A stretch of 64,000 nucleotides of DNA from an uncultured Roseiflexaceae bacterium (lineage in GTDB: Bacteria > Chloroflexota > Chloroflexia > Chloroflexales > Roseiflexaceae). The notes beneath the pieces are model-generated. The model was given only the letters and a program-made list of their open reading frames with translations. It searched no databases and had not been told where the DNA came from. Shown piece after piece: positions 25,800 through 33,836 of the stretch. The stretch covers positions 1 to 64,000 of the forward strand of contig CALJIC010000253.1 in the NCBI GenBank assembly GCA_937974195.1, read 5' to 3'. Position numbers and translations under genes: made by a program. Numbering within the stretch: the stretch's first letter is position 1; every line of letters starts with the position of its first letter.

Positions 25800-26642
25800 T
25801 CAGTATGCGTACTCGTCGACGTCGCACACCGGCTCGTAGCCGATCTGCTGGTAGATGTGGTTCGAGGTGGGGTTGGCCAGGTCGGTGAATAGGAACGCGA
25901 AGGATCGCCCGCTGTCCAGCACGGCCTGGCTGGCGGCCGCGACCAGCGCGCTGGCGTAGCCTCGCCGCCGCCGGTGGGGCGGGGTGTACACGGCGCTGAT
26001 GCGCATGCCGTTGGGCGTCGGCCCGCCGACGCCGGTCATCGCCACGGGTTCGCCGTCCTCCCACAGGTACATGGTCCGCGCCGGGGAGCTGAGCCAGCGC
26101 TCGGCCGCCCGGCGCGCCTGCGCCGCATCGCCTGCGCCGTGCGTCTCGTGCTGGAAGGCCTCCAGCCAGCGCGCGAGCAGCCCGGCGTCGCCCGGCCCCG
26201 CGCGCCGCATCTGCCCCGGCACCCCGCGCGGCGGCCGCACGGAGTCCAGCCTGTAGATGCGCAGCGCTATCGTGCGCCGGAAGCTCTGGCCGGTGATGGC
26301 GCGCCAGGCCTCGGCGAACGCGCGGCTGGTGTCGGCGGGGCCGCCGACCTGCGACGGGGCGAACGGGGAGCCGGCCAGGTCGCGGGCGAGCAGCTCGAGG
26401 GCGGCCGGGTCGGCCGCGTGCGAGAGCTGCAGCGGGTGCGGCGGCGTTCGCAGGGCTGCGAGCAGCACCTCGCCGCCGCGGTCCACCGACGCGTAGTAGT
26501 TCGGGCCGGGGTAGATCTGCGGGTACTGGCGCAGCTCGGCCGGGATGCCGAGCAGCAGGTTGTGGTCGGCCTCGCGGCGCAGCAGAAACGGCTCGACACG
26601 TGCGGCGAACGAGGCGGCGTCCTCGTAGCGGCGGAGGTGCAT
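25800..26642 (-). CDS. GNAT-family N-acetyltransferase
   Basis: A 280-aa protein whose last ~130 residues form a GNAT domain: VAMTGVGGPTPNGMRISAVYTPPHRRRRGYASALV is the acetyl-CoA-binding motif A, followed by FTDLANPTSNHIYQQIGYEPV. The N-terminal half is a second, degenerate GNAT-like region with ADHNLLLGI. The ending PVCDVDEY is typical of a poorly characterised acetyltransferase subgroup. The substrate is unknown. It shares a palindromic divergent promoter (26676-26685) with the metallo-hydrolase gene and lies 21 nt before the isomerase gene. Confidence 0.88.
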   Translation of the reverse strand: MHLRRYEDAASFAARVEPFLLRREADHNLLLGIPAELRQYPQIYPGPNYYASVDRGGEVLLAALRTPPHPLQLSHAADPAALELLARDLAGSPFAPSQVGGPADTSRAFAEAWRAITGQSFRRTIALRIYRLDSVRPPRGVPGQMRRAGPGDAGLLARWLEAFQHETHGAGDAAQARRAAERWLSSPARTMYLWEDGEPVAMTGVGGPTPNGMRISAVYTPPHRRRRGYASALVAAASQAVLDSGRSFAFLFTDLANPTSNHIYQQIGYEPVCDVDEYAY

Positions 26643-26675
26643 GGGGCCTCGCGGGTTCTGGCGGCACAGCGGTGA

Positions 26676-26685
26676 TAGTATACTA
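26676..26685. promoter_or_regulatory. overlapping divergent -10 boxes TAGTATACTA
   Basis: This perfect 10-bp palindrome reads TATACT on both strands, giving overlapping -10 boxes for the GNAT gene (left) and the MBL-fold gene (right). The two polymerases could not use it at once. Confidence 0.5.
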
Positions 26686-26771
26686 CGCGCGCCGCGCCGC
26701 TGATGCGGCGGGAGGAGCAGGAGGCGAAGCCTCCGCCGTGCAGGTTGTGCTCACCAGGAAAGGAACGCGCC

Positions 26772-27602
26772 ATGGATACGCACAGCGAAGCGCTGCTGGC
26801 ACAGATCGACCGGCTCGTGGTGCCGCCGGGCCAGCTGGCGCTCTGGTCGCTCGGCCAGGCCGGGTTCGTGCTGAAGGGCGGGGAGACGATCGCCTACATC
26901 GACCCCTACCTGTCCGGGGATGTCGAGGCCGAGGGGCGCCCGGGCCGCCGCTTCCCCGCCCCGCTGCAGCCGTCGGCGATCCGGCACGCGCAGGTGGTCT
27001 TCGCGACCCACGAGCACCTGGACCACACCGACGCGGATACCGTCGGGCCGCTGATGGCGGCCTCGCCGCAGGCGGTGCTGGTGGCCTCGCCGCAGGGCCG
27101 GCAGATCGCGCTCGATGCGGACGTGCCCGCGGAGCGCATCATCGTGCCGGCGCTCGGGGAGCGCACCGAGCTGGGCGGCCTGGCCTTCACCGCCACGCCG
27201 GCGGCGCACTACAGCTTCGAGGTGGACGAGGCCGGCCGCAGCCGCTGGATGGGCTTCGTGATCGAGCTGAACGGCGTGAAGGTGTACCACTCCGGCGACA
27301 CGATCATCTTCCCCGAGCTGCTCGACGCCGTGCGCGGCATGCGGCCGGATATCGCGCTGCTGCCGTTCAACGGCCGCGACCACTACCGCGAGCGGCGCGG
27401 GATCATCGGCAACCTGCTGCCGGGCGAGGCGGTGGAGCTCGCGCTGGAGATCGGCGCCAAGGTGCTGATCGGCATCCACAACGACCTGTTCGCCGGCAAC
27501 CGGGTGAACACCGGCGCGCTGTTCGACGAGCTCGACCGGCGCGCGCCCTTCCAGCGCTGCCATATTCTGCAGCCGGGGGAGCTGTACCTGTATGCCGGGT
27601 AG
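26772..27602 (+). CDS. MBL-fold metallo-hydrolase, UlaG-like
   Basis: A 276-aa metallo-beta-lactamase-fold hydrolase. The zinc motif THEHLDHTDAD is present, with further ligands in ATPAAHYSFE, HSGDTI and GIHNDLF. It resembles the UlaG (L-ascorbate-6-phosphate lactonase) subgroup, but the true substrate is unknown. Start ATG 26772 has AGGAAAGGA upstream. It is divergent from the GNAT gene. Confidence 0.85.
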   Translation: MDTHSEALLAQIDRLVVPPGQLALWSLGQAGFVLKGGETIAYIDPYLSGDVEAEGRPGRRFPAPLQPSAIRHAQVVFATHEHLDHTDADTVGPLMAASPQAVLVASPQGRQIALDADVPAERIIVPALGERTELGGLAFTATPAAHYSFEVDEAGRSRWMGFVIELNGVKVYHSGDTIIFPELLDAVRGMRPDIALLPFNGRDHYRERRGIIGNLLPGEAVELALEIGAKVLIGIHNDLFAGNRVNTGALFDELDRRAPFQRCHILQPGELYLYAG

Positions 27603-27706
27603 CGCGGCCGGAAGGGCACGTGGGGGGCGCGCCGCCCTCCACGCCTCCCCACACCCCGGCGTTGCCGGCACGCGTCGTGCGAGCGCGCGATGGGCCGGCG
27701 CGTGTC

Positions 27707-27736
27707 TTGACGGTGCGCGACACCGCAGGGTATAAT
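27707..27736 (+). promoter_or_regulatory. sigma70-type promoter of the DtxR-family gene
   Basis: TTGACG (27707-27712), an 18-bp spacer, then TATAAT (27731-27736). This is the best -35/-10 pair in the window. The start point would be near 27743, inside or next to the palindrome at 27746-27761. Confidence 0.8.
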
Positions 27737-27745
27737 GGAAAGTGA

Positions 27746-27761
27746 TTTAGGTGTGGCTAAA
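27746..27761. promoter_or_regulatory. putative metal-regulator operator TTTAG-N6-CTAAA
   Basis: TTTAGGTGTGGCTAAA has 5-bp inverted arms over the predicted transcription start of the DtxR-family gene. It resembles DtxR/MntR-type boxes, which are AT-rich palindromes with TTAGG-like half-sites. Autorepression is the likely role. Confidence 0.6.
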
Positions 27762-27785
27762 ATTGCGCGCGTGTGGAGCGGGCCA

Positions 27786-28442
27786 ATGCACAACAAAGCG
27801 GTCGAGGACTACCTGAAGACCATTTACGATATTCAGCGCGAGCAGGGCAAGGTCGCGACGACGGTGCTCGCCGAGCGGCTGGGCCTGACGCCCGCGTCTG
27901 TGACCGGAATGATCAAGAAGCTCGCGTCGATGCACCTGCTCGAGCACGAGCGCTACCAGGGCGTGGTGCTGACTGAGGCGGGCGAGAAGATCGCGCTGGA
28001 GGTGATCCGGCACCACCGGCTGATCGAGCGCTACCTGGCCGAGGCGCTGGGCGTGCCGTGGGATAAGGTCCACGAGGAGGCCGACCGCTGGGAGCACGTG
28101 CTGTCGGAGGAGATGGAGGATCGCATCGACGCGGCGCTCGGCTACCCGACGACCGACCCGCACGGCGCGCCGATCCCCAGCCGGGACGGGACGATGGCCG
28201 AGCCGGTGCGCGAGCGCCTCTCGGACCTGCAGGCCGGCCAGTCGGCGACGATCGCCGAGGTGAGCGACCACGACTCGGCGATGCTGCGCTACCTCGGCGA
28301 GCTGGGCCTCTACCCCGGCGCCCGCATCGAGGTGCTGGCGGTCGCGCCCTTCGGCGGCCCGCTCACGGTGCGGCTCGGCTCCAACGAGCACGCGCTCGGC
28401 CGCGAGGTGGCGAGCTTCGTCTCGGTCGCCGAGATCGCCTAG
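27786..28442 (+). CDS. DtxR/MntR-family metal-dependent regulator
   Basis: A 218-aa regulator with the full three-domain layout: winged helix (residues 1-65, VATTVLAERLGLTPASVTGMIKKLA), metal-binding/dimerisation domain (HHRLIERYLAEALGVPWDKVHEEADRWEHVLSEEME, with His/Glu ligands), and a C-terminal FeoA/SH3-like domain (LRYLGELGLYPGARIEVL). The family senses Mn2+ or Fe2+ and represses uptake genes. ATG 27786 was chosen because the family begins HNKAVEDYLKTIY. A strong promoter and operator-like palindrome precede it. A secreted protein gene starts 3 nt after its stop, so the two are probably co-transcribed. Confidence 0.92.
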   Translation: MHNKAVEDYLKTIYDIQREQGKVATTVLAERLGLTPASVTGMIKKLASMHLLEHERYQGVVLTEAGEKIALEVIRHHRLIERYLAEALGVPWDKVHEEADRWEHVLSEEMEDRIDAALGYPTTDPHGAPIPSRDGTMAEPVRERLSDLQAGQSATIAEVSDHDSAMLRYLGELGLYPGARIEVLAVAPFGGPLTVRLGSNEHALGREVASFVSVAEIA

Positions 28443-28445
28443 CTG

Positions 28446-29207
28446 ATGGAAGCGCTGAGGCGGCTCCCGTACGCCTGGCTGCTGGCCGCGCTCGCGCTTA
28501 TGGCGCCGCTTCCGGCGCAGGCGGGCGCGGCTTCACTACATACCACCGTGCTCTATGACGGAGCGCTCGGCACGCTGCCGGACGCCCAGGGCATGCGCTT
28601 CATCACGAACCCCCCGCTGCTGCCGGCCGTAACCCAGACTTTCGCCGATGGCGCAACGCTGCTCGACAGCACGCCGGTGCGGGGCGAGATGGCCGGCTAC
28701 TTTGGGCGCGCCGACGTGGTGCCGGCGCTCGACCGCGCTGCGGGCTACAGCGTCTTCGTGACCGTCGAGCTGCTCGAGGAGCAGCACGACACCCCGGACC
28801 GCGCCGGGCTCAGCCTCACGGTTCTGAGCAGCGACCGCCTCGGGATCGAGCTGGCCTTCTGGGAGGACGAGGTGTGGGCGCAGGAGGGCGGCGGCGGCGG
28901 GCAGGACGCGCTCTTCACCCACGCCGAGTCGGCGCCGTTCGACCCGACCGCCGGGCCGGTCGGCTACGAGCTGCGCGTCCAGGGCGACGAGTACACGCTG
29001 CTCGCCGACGGCGCGCCGCTGCTCCGCGGGCCGCTGCGCGACTACACCCCCTTCTCCGGCCCGATCGACCCCTACGAGACGCCGAACCTGATCTTTCTGG
29101 GCGACAACAGCTCGTCGGCGAGCGCGCGGGTGCGCCTGAGCGCGGTGCGCATCTCCGCCGGCGCGTGGTCGGTCGCGCTGCCGCTTATCGCCCGCGGCCT
29201 CGCGTGA
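28446..29207 (+). CDS. secreted protein, possibly choice-of-anchor type
   Basis: A 253-aa exported protein. The signal peptide runs to about residue 27 (WLLAALALMAPLPAQA). The mature region starts TTVLYDGALGTLPDAQGMRF and looks like a beta-sandwich, resembling choice-of-anchor Y-type domains by eye. A Gly stretch (EGGGGGQ) lies near residue 147. The end, VALPLIARGLA, resembles short C-terminal tails seen on Chloroflexota surface proteins. It starts 3 nt after the DtxR-family gene, suggesting regulation by metal, which is inference. Confidence 0.7.
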   Translation: MEALRRLPYAWLLAALALMAPLPAQAGAASLHTTVLYDGALGTLPDAQGMRFITNPPLLPAVTQTFADGATLLDSTPVRGEMAGYFGRADVVPALDRAAGYSVFVTVELLEEQHDTPDRAGLSLTVLSSDRLGIELAFWEDEVWAQEGGGGGQDALFTHAESAPFDPTAGPVGYELRVQGDEYTLLADGAPLLRGPLRDYTPFSGPIDPYETPNLIFLGDNSSSASARVRLSAVRISAGAWSVALPLIARGLA

Positions 29208-29213
29208 TATAAT
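29208..29213 (+). promoter_or_regulatory. -10 box TATAAT before the GT39-like gene
   Basis: TATAAT overlaps the preceding stop codon and ends 9 nt before ATG 29223. Transcription would then start almost at that codon, either leaderless or with initiation at ATG 29268. Confidence 0.5.
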
Positions 29214-29222
29214 CGCGGGCCG

Positions 29223-31439
29223 ATGTGCCCGGCTGTGCCGGGCCCCGGGCTGAACAGATACCTCGCAATGACCGTCGCCGCCCCGAAGCGAACTGTTGCC
29301 CTCGCGCCCCTGGCCGCCCCGCGACTCGGCCAGCTCCTGCTGCCCGCGCTCGCGATCTGGTGCGCGGCGTTCGTCGCGCTGGCGCTGCTGCCGAACCAGG
29401 CGCCCCCGCGGACGCGCGGGCTCTACGCCCAGGAGGGCGGCCCGCAGCCCTTTCGCTGGACGAGCAGCCGGACGACCATCCCGATCGACACGGCGGCGGA
29501 GCAGAGCCTCGTCGCGCTGACGATCGCCTCGGGCCGCTGGCCGGAGCGGGCTGCGCCCGTGGTGACCCTGCGCGCCGGCGAGCAGCAGCTCGTGCAGTTC
29601 GCGCCCGCCGGTGAGCTGCGCCGCTACCGGCTGCTCCTGCCGCACACCGCGCGCGAGCTGGTGCTGGAGAGCACGGTCGCCCGGCCGCCCGGCGACGACC
29701 GGCGCTGGCTGGGGGTGCAGCTGCACGACGTGTCGGTGCTGCCGGCGGGCCCGCCGCTGCGGGCCGCGCAGCGCGCGCTGGTGATCGCCCTGCTGAGCCT
29801 GCCGCTGCTGGCCGCCTTCGTCTGGGCGCGCAGGCGCGGCCTGGCCGGGATCGCCGCGGTCTCGCTGCTCGGCCTCGGCCTGCGGCTGTACCGGCTGGAC
29901 GACCTGCCGGCGGGCTTCTTCCAAGATGAGGCGGTGAGCCTGGCGGACGCGTGGAGCATGGTGCAGACCGGGCGCGACCACCTCGGCAACTGGCTGCCGC
30001 TCGGCGCCTTCGAGGCGTTCGGCGACTGGGTGTCGCCGCTCCTCACCTACCTCGAGATGCCGCTCGTCGCCTGGCTGGGGCCGGAGCCGCTGGTGGGGCG
30101 GCTGGTAGTGGCGATCGTCTCCGCGCTCGCCATCCCGGCCCTCTACACTGCGGCGCGGGCGCTGCGCCTGCCGGTTTGGGCCGCGCTGGTGACCGCGCTG
30201 GTGGCGGCGGTCTCCCCGTGGCAGCTGGTGCGCAGCCGGGTCGCGACCCCGCCCGGCGTGGCCCTGCTGCTCTGGGCGCTGTGCCTCCTGGCGGCGCTGC
30301 TGTTCCTCGAGCGGCGCAGCCGCGGGCGGGCGCTGCTGGTCGCGGCGACGTTCGGTCTCGGCGTGTACGCCTACCCGACGATGAAGATGGCGGTGCCGCT
30401 GCTGGGCATGCTGACGCTGCTGCTGGCGGTGTGGGCTGAGCGCACGGCGGCCGACGGTTCGCGCCAGCGCTGGTGGCCGCTCCTCCGGCGTCTCGTGCTG
30501 CGCTGGTGGCCGGCGGCGCCGGCGCTGGCGGTCCTCTGGCTGCCGTTCATCCACCTGACGTTCTTCCACGAGTACAGCGCGATGCGCGCGCAGCAGAAGT
30601 TTCTGCGCGCCCCCAGCGCGGCCGAGTGGACCCTGCAGTGGCTAGCGGGCTACAGCACCTACTTCCGGCCGGAGTTCTACTTCCTCTCGGGGGATGCCTC
30701 GAACGGCATCCCGGGGCAGGGGGTCGAGCTCTGGGGCCTGGCGCCGGTCGTGCTGGCGGGGCTGGCGGCGCTGCTCTGGCGGATCTTCGGGCGCGCCCAG
30801 GGCGCGGGGGGCGTGCCGCGGGAGGCGTGGTGGCTGCTGGGGGGCGCCCTGCTGATCGCGCCGCTGCCGGCGAGCCTGATGACTCCGAACCCGCACCTCT
30901 CGCGGGCGCTGATCGTCGCGCCCCAGTACGCGCTGCTGGTCGGGCTCGGCGCGGCGACGCTTGCTGGGCTGGCCGCGCGGCGCCGGCGTGAGCTGGGGGC
31001 GCTCGCGCTGGGCGCGATCGTCGCCGTTACGCTGTGGCAGGGGGCGGCGCGCTACCGCGACTATCTGGAGAACTACCCGGCGGTGGTGGCGCGCAAGTAC
31101 CAGGACGGGCTGCGCGAGGCGATGACGCTGGCCATCGCCTATGCGCCCGGCTACGACGAGGTGTGGGTCGACGACGGCATGAGCTTCCCGTACGCCTACG
31201 TGCTGGCGCTGCGGGGCGTGGAGCCCGCCGAGGCGCACCGCACGGTGGTGGTCGACCGGCCGCGGACGACGTTCAACACGGTGCGGCAGGTGGGGGCGTA
31301 CCGCTTCATCAGCCTGAAGGGGCTGCCGGCGGACCTGCCGGTGCTCGAGGCGGTCCCCGACAGCCTCGGCGAGCCCGGCTACCTGCTGCGCGAGCTGCAG
31401 CACGAGGGCCGGCGGGTGCTGCTGGTGGGCAGGATGTAG
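29223..31439 (+). CDS. membrane glycosyltransferase, GT39/PMT-like
   Basis: A 738-aa integral membrane protein with about 11-13 helices and a GT-C fold. After a long N-terminal soluble loop, RLYRLDDLPAGFFQDEAVSLAD gives the acidic motif (DE) characteristic of lipid-phosphate-sugar glycosyltransferases. A C-terminal periplasmic portion (YRDYLENYPAVVARKYQDGLREAMT) follows the helices. It probably moves a sugar from a polyprenyl-phosphate donor to an envelope glycan or protein. The start is uncertain: ATG 29223 fits a near-leaderless promoter; ATG 29268 gives MTVAAPKRT. The acceptor is unknown. Confidence 0.82.
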   Translation: MCPAVPGPGLNRYLAMTVAAPKRTVALAPLAAPRLGQLLLPALAIWCAAFVALALLPNQAPPRTRGLYAQEGGPQPFRWTSSRTTIPIDTAAEQSLVALTIASGRWPERAAPVVTLRAGEQQLVQFAPAGELRRYRLLLPHTARELVLESTVARPPGDDRRWLGVQLHDVSVLPAGPPLRAAQRALVIALLSLPLLAAFVWARRRGLAGIAAVSLLGLGLRLYRLDDLPAGFFQDEAVSLADAWSMVQTGRDHLGNWLPLGAFEAFGDWVSPLLTYLEMPLVAWLGPEPLVGRLVVAIVSALAIPALYTAARALRLPVWAALVTALVAAVSPWQLVRSRVATPPGVALLLWALCLLAALLFLERRSRGRALLVAATFGLGVYAYPTMKMAVPLLGMLTLLLAVWAERTAADGSRQRWWPLLRRLVLRWWPAAPALAVLWLPFIHLTFFHEYSAMRAQQKFLRAPSAAEWTLQWLAGYSTYFRPEFYFLSGDASNGIPGQGVELWGLAPVVLAGLAALLWRIFGRAQGAGGVPREAWWLLGGALLIAPLPASLMTPNPHLSRALIVAPQYALLVGLGAATLAGLAARRRRELGALALGAIVAVTLWQGAARYRDYLENYPAVVARKYQDGLREAMTLAIAYAPGYDEVWVDDGMSFPYAYVLALRGVEPAEAHRTVVVDRPRTTFNTVRQVGAYRFISLKGLPADLPVLEAVPDSLGEPGYLLRELQHEGRRVLLVGRM

Positions 31440-31462
31440 CCCGCCGCCGGCCGGCGCTGTGC

Positions 31463-31468
31463 TAGAAT
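31463..31468 (+). promoter_or_regulatory. -10 box TAGAAT for the 97-aa gene
   Basis: TAGAAT about 50 nt before the ATG at 31519, in the short gap after the GT39-like gene. Confidence 0.4.
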
Positions 31469-31518
31469 CGGCCGGGCGAGAGGAGGCGCGGCGCAGAGGC
31501 GCTGCGCGAGGAGGGAGC

Positions 31519-31812
31519 ATGAACCTGGCAGACTTTCGCGCGTCGCTCGGGGCGGACGCGCCGCCGCAGGGGCTGAGCCACGCGCTGCAGGCGCTCTGGC
31601 ACGATGCCAAGGGCGACTGGGACGCTGCGCACAGCTGCGCGCAGCAGCAGGAGGACGCGGTCGGCGCGTGGGTGCACGCCTACCTGCACCGCAAGGAGGG
31701 CGACCTCGGCAACGCCGGCTACTGGTACCGGCGGGCCGGCAAGCCCGCGGCCAGCGGCTCGCTCGAGGCGGAGTGGGAGGCGATCGCCAGCGCGCTCCTA
31801 GCGGAAGGGTAG
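31519..31812 (+). CDS. conserved hypothetical protein, 97 aa
   Basis: A 97-aa soluble protein of a small conserved bacterial family without an assigned role. The signature is HDAKGDWDAAHSCAQQQEDAVGAWVHAYLHRKEGD then NAGYWYRRAGKP, rich in His, Trp and Tyr. Start ATG 31519 has GAGGAGGGAGC upstream, a strong ribosome site. It precedes an SDR gene by 7 nt, and the two may be co-transcribed. The Tyr/Trp/His cluster could be a ligand surface. Confidence 0.8.
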   Translation: MNLADFRASLGADAPPQGLSHALQALWHDAKGDWDAAHSCAQQQEDAVGAWVHAYLHRKEGDLGNAGYWYRRAGKPAASGSLEAEWEAIASALLAEG

Positions 31813-31819
31813 CGGCCGC

Positions 31820-32614
31820 GTGGATCCGCGCGACAGAGCCGTGCTGATCACCGGCGCGTCGAGCGGCATCGGGCTGGCTGCGGCGCGGGCCTTCGCTGCC
31901 GCCGGGGCGCGGGTGGCGCTGGTGGCGCGGGACCCCGAGCGTCTCGCGGCGGCGGCCGCGAGCGTGCCCGGCGCGGTGCCCCTCGCGGCAGACGTGTCGG
32001 ACGAGGCGCAGGCCGCCGAGCTGGTGGCGCGGGCGGTGGACGCGCTCGGCGCGCTCGACATCCTCGTGAGCAACGCCGGCGTCGGGCTGGCGTCCCCGGT
32101 GGAGGACCTGCGCACAGATGACCTGCGCGCGGCGCTGGCGGTGAACCTGTTCGGGCCGATCGCTCTGACCCAGGCGGCGCTGCCGGTCATGCGGCGGCGC
32201 GGGCGCGGGCAGCTGATCTACGTCTCCTCGGTGGTCGGGCTGCGGGCGCTGCCGTACCTGGGCGGCTACGCGGCCACCAAGGCGGCCCTCGACCGGCTCA
32301 CCGAGTCGCTGCGGGTGGAGCTGCGCGGCAGCGGCGTGGCGGTGACGCTGGTGCGCCCCGGCACGACCGACACCGGCTTCGCCGAGCGCCGGCTGGGCGA
32401 CGGGCACGAGGTGCGGCGGGTGCGGCGGCGCGGCGTCCCGCCGGAGCGGGTGGCCGAGGCGATCGTCCGCGCAGCCCGGCGCGAGCCGCGCGTCGTCTAC
32501 GTCTCGTGGCGCGACCGGCTGACGGTGGCGCTGGGGCTCGCGGCGCCGCGCCTGACCGACTGGCTCCTGGCGCGCTCGTTCACGTGGCAGAAGAGGAAGC
32601 GGCCGCTCACGTGA
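31820..32614 (+). CDS. short-chain dehydrogenase/reductase
   Basis: A 264-aa SDR with the classical layout: cofactor motif TGASSGIGLA, NNAG-like VSNAGVGLA, catalytic Ser in YVSSVVGL, and YxxxK in YAATKAALD. The Arg-rich insert RRLGDGHEVRRVRRRG and basic C-terminus WQKRKRPLT are less usual. Starts with GTG 31820. The substrate is not readable; the DRLTESLRVEL segment is typical of broad SDRs. Confidence 0.9.
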   Translation: MDPRDRAVLITGASSGIGLAAARAFAAAGARVALVARDPERLAAAAASVPGAVPLAADVSDEAQAAELVARAVDALGALDILVSNAGVGLASPVEDLRTDDLRAALAVNLFGPIALTQAALPVMRRRGRGQLIYVSSVVGLRALPYLGGYAATKAALDRLTESLRVELRGSGVAVTLVRPGTTDTGFAERRLGDGHEVRRVRRRGVPPERVAEAIVRAARREPRVVYVSWRDRLTVALGLAAPRLTDWLLARSFTWQKRKRPLT

Positions 32615-32842
32615 GCGGCCGCGGGGGATACAGAGGGCGGCGTGCGGGCAAAGGTGAGGCACTTACCAGCGCCTCGTCGATGACCGCCGCGATCATCGTT
32701 TATCTGCCGATATGATAAGCAAGCGGCGTGCCACGCACATCAGTAAGAGGCCGGATCGCGGCCTCCTTCCAACGGCGGAGATCCGCGCCGCACGGCGATG
32801 GGGCGGGCACACGGCCGCACGCGCACAGAAGAGGTTCGCGCC

Positions 32843-33823
32843 ATGCGTATTCTGACCGGAGAGGACGTGCGGCGCGCCGTCGCGATGCCGGCGGCGGTCG
32901 ACGCCGTGGCGGCCGCGTTCGCGCAGATCGCCACCGGCGAGGCGGTCGTGCCGCTGCGGGTGCCGATCGAGCAGGAGCGCCACAGCTCGCACACGTTCTT
33001 CATGCCGGCGCTGCTCAGCGCCAGCGGCGGCCTCGGCCTGAAGGTCGTCTCGGTGTACCCGCACAACGCCGAGCGCCACGGCCTGCCGAGCATCCACGCG
33101 CTCGTGGTGCTGATCGACGCGGAGACGGGCCGGCCGGCCGCCGCGCTCGACGGCACCTATCTCACGGGGCTGCGCACCGGCGCGGCCTCGGGGGCCGCCA
33201 CGCGCGCCCTGGCCCGCGAGGACGCGCGGGTGCTGGCGCTGTTCGGCGCCGGCGCCATGGCGCCGCACCAGGTGGCGGCCGTGTGCGCCGTGCGCCCGAT
33301 CGAGCGGGTGCTGATCGTCAACCGCACCCGCGAGCGCGCCCTGCGCCTCGCGGAGTCGCTGCGCGCCGGCGGGCTCAGCGCCGAGGTGCGCGTGGTCGAC
33401 TCGCCGGCCGCCGCGCTGCGCGAGGCCGACGTGGTGTGCTGCGCGACCAGCACGCACACGCCGCTGTTCGACGACGCCGACGTGCGGCCGGGCACGCACA
33501 TCAACGGCGTCGGGTCGTTCACGCCGCGCATGGTCGAGGTGCCGCCGGAGACCGTCGGGCGGGCGCGCGTGTTCGTCGACCAGCGGCATGCGGCGTGGGC
33601 CGAGTCCGGCGAGCTGGTCGCGGCGCGCGAGGCCGGGCTGCTCAGCGACGAGCGGGTCGTCGAGCTGGGAGCGGTGATCGCCGGGCGCGCGCCGGGGCGG
33701 GCCGACGACGCCGAGCTGACCTTCTTCAAGTCGGTCGGCAACGCCGTGCAGGACATCGCCGTGGCGCAGGTGGCGCTCGCCGAGGCGGAGCGGCTGGGCC
33801 TGGGGGTCGAGGTGGCGCTGTAG
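32843..33823 (+). CDS. ornithine cyclodeaminase/mu-crystallin family protein
   Basis: A 326-aa NAD(P)-binding protein. The N-terminal FFMPALL and LGLKVVSVYP segments match the family substrate pocket, the Rossmann part is LALFGAGAMAPHQVAAV, and a conserved INGVGSFTPRMVEV segment follows. Members include ornithine cyclodeaminase, alanine dehydrogenase and ketimine reductases, so the reaction cannot be fixed. Start ATG 32843 has AGAGG upstream. The 228-nt gap before it contains TATGAT (32711) and an AT-rich stretch with TTATC/GATAA arms, a possible regulatory site. Confidence 0.88.
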   Translation: MRILTGEDVRRAVAMPAAVDAVAAAFAQIATGEAVVPLRVPIEQERHSSHTFFMPALLSASGGLGLKVVSVYPHNAERHGLPSIHALVVLIDAETGRPAAALDGTYLTGLRTGAASGAATRALAREDARVLALFGAGAMAPHQVAAVCAVRPIERVLIVNRTRERALRLAESLRAGGLSAEVRVVDSPAAALREADVVCCATSTHTPLFDDADVRPGTHINGVGSFTPRMVEVPPETVGRARVFVDQRHAAWAESGELVAAREAGLLSDERVVELGAVIAGRAPGRADDAELTFFKSVGNAVQDIAVAQVALAEAERLGLGVEVAL

Positions 33824-33836
33824 GGGCGCCGCGCCA

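Noticed and set aside
32728..32842. N-terminal extension of the cyclodeaminase-like protein from 32728 or 32798
   Set aside because: ATG 32843 has AGAGG upstream and matches the family N-terminus; the extension is Arg/His-rich and not conserved-looking.
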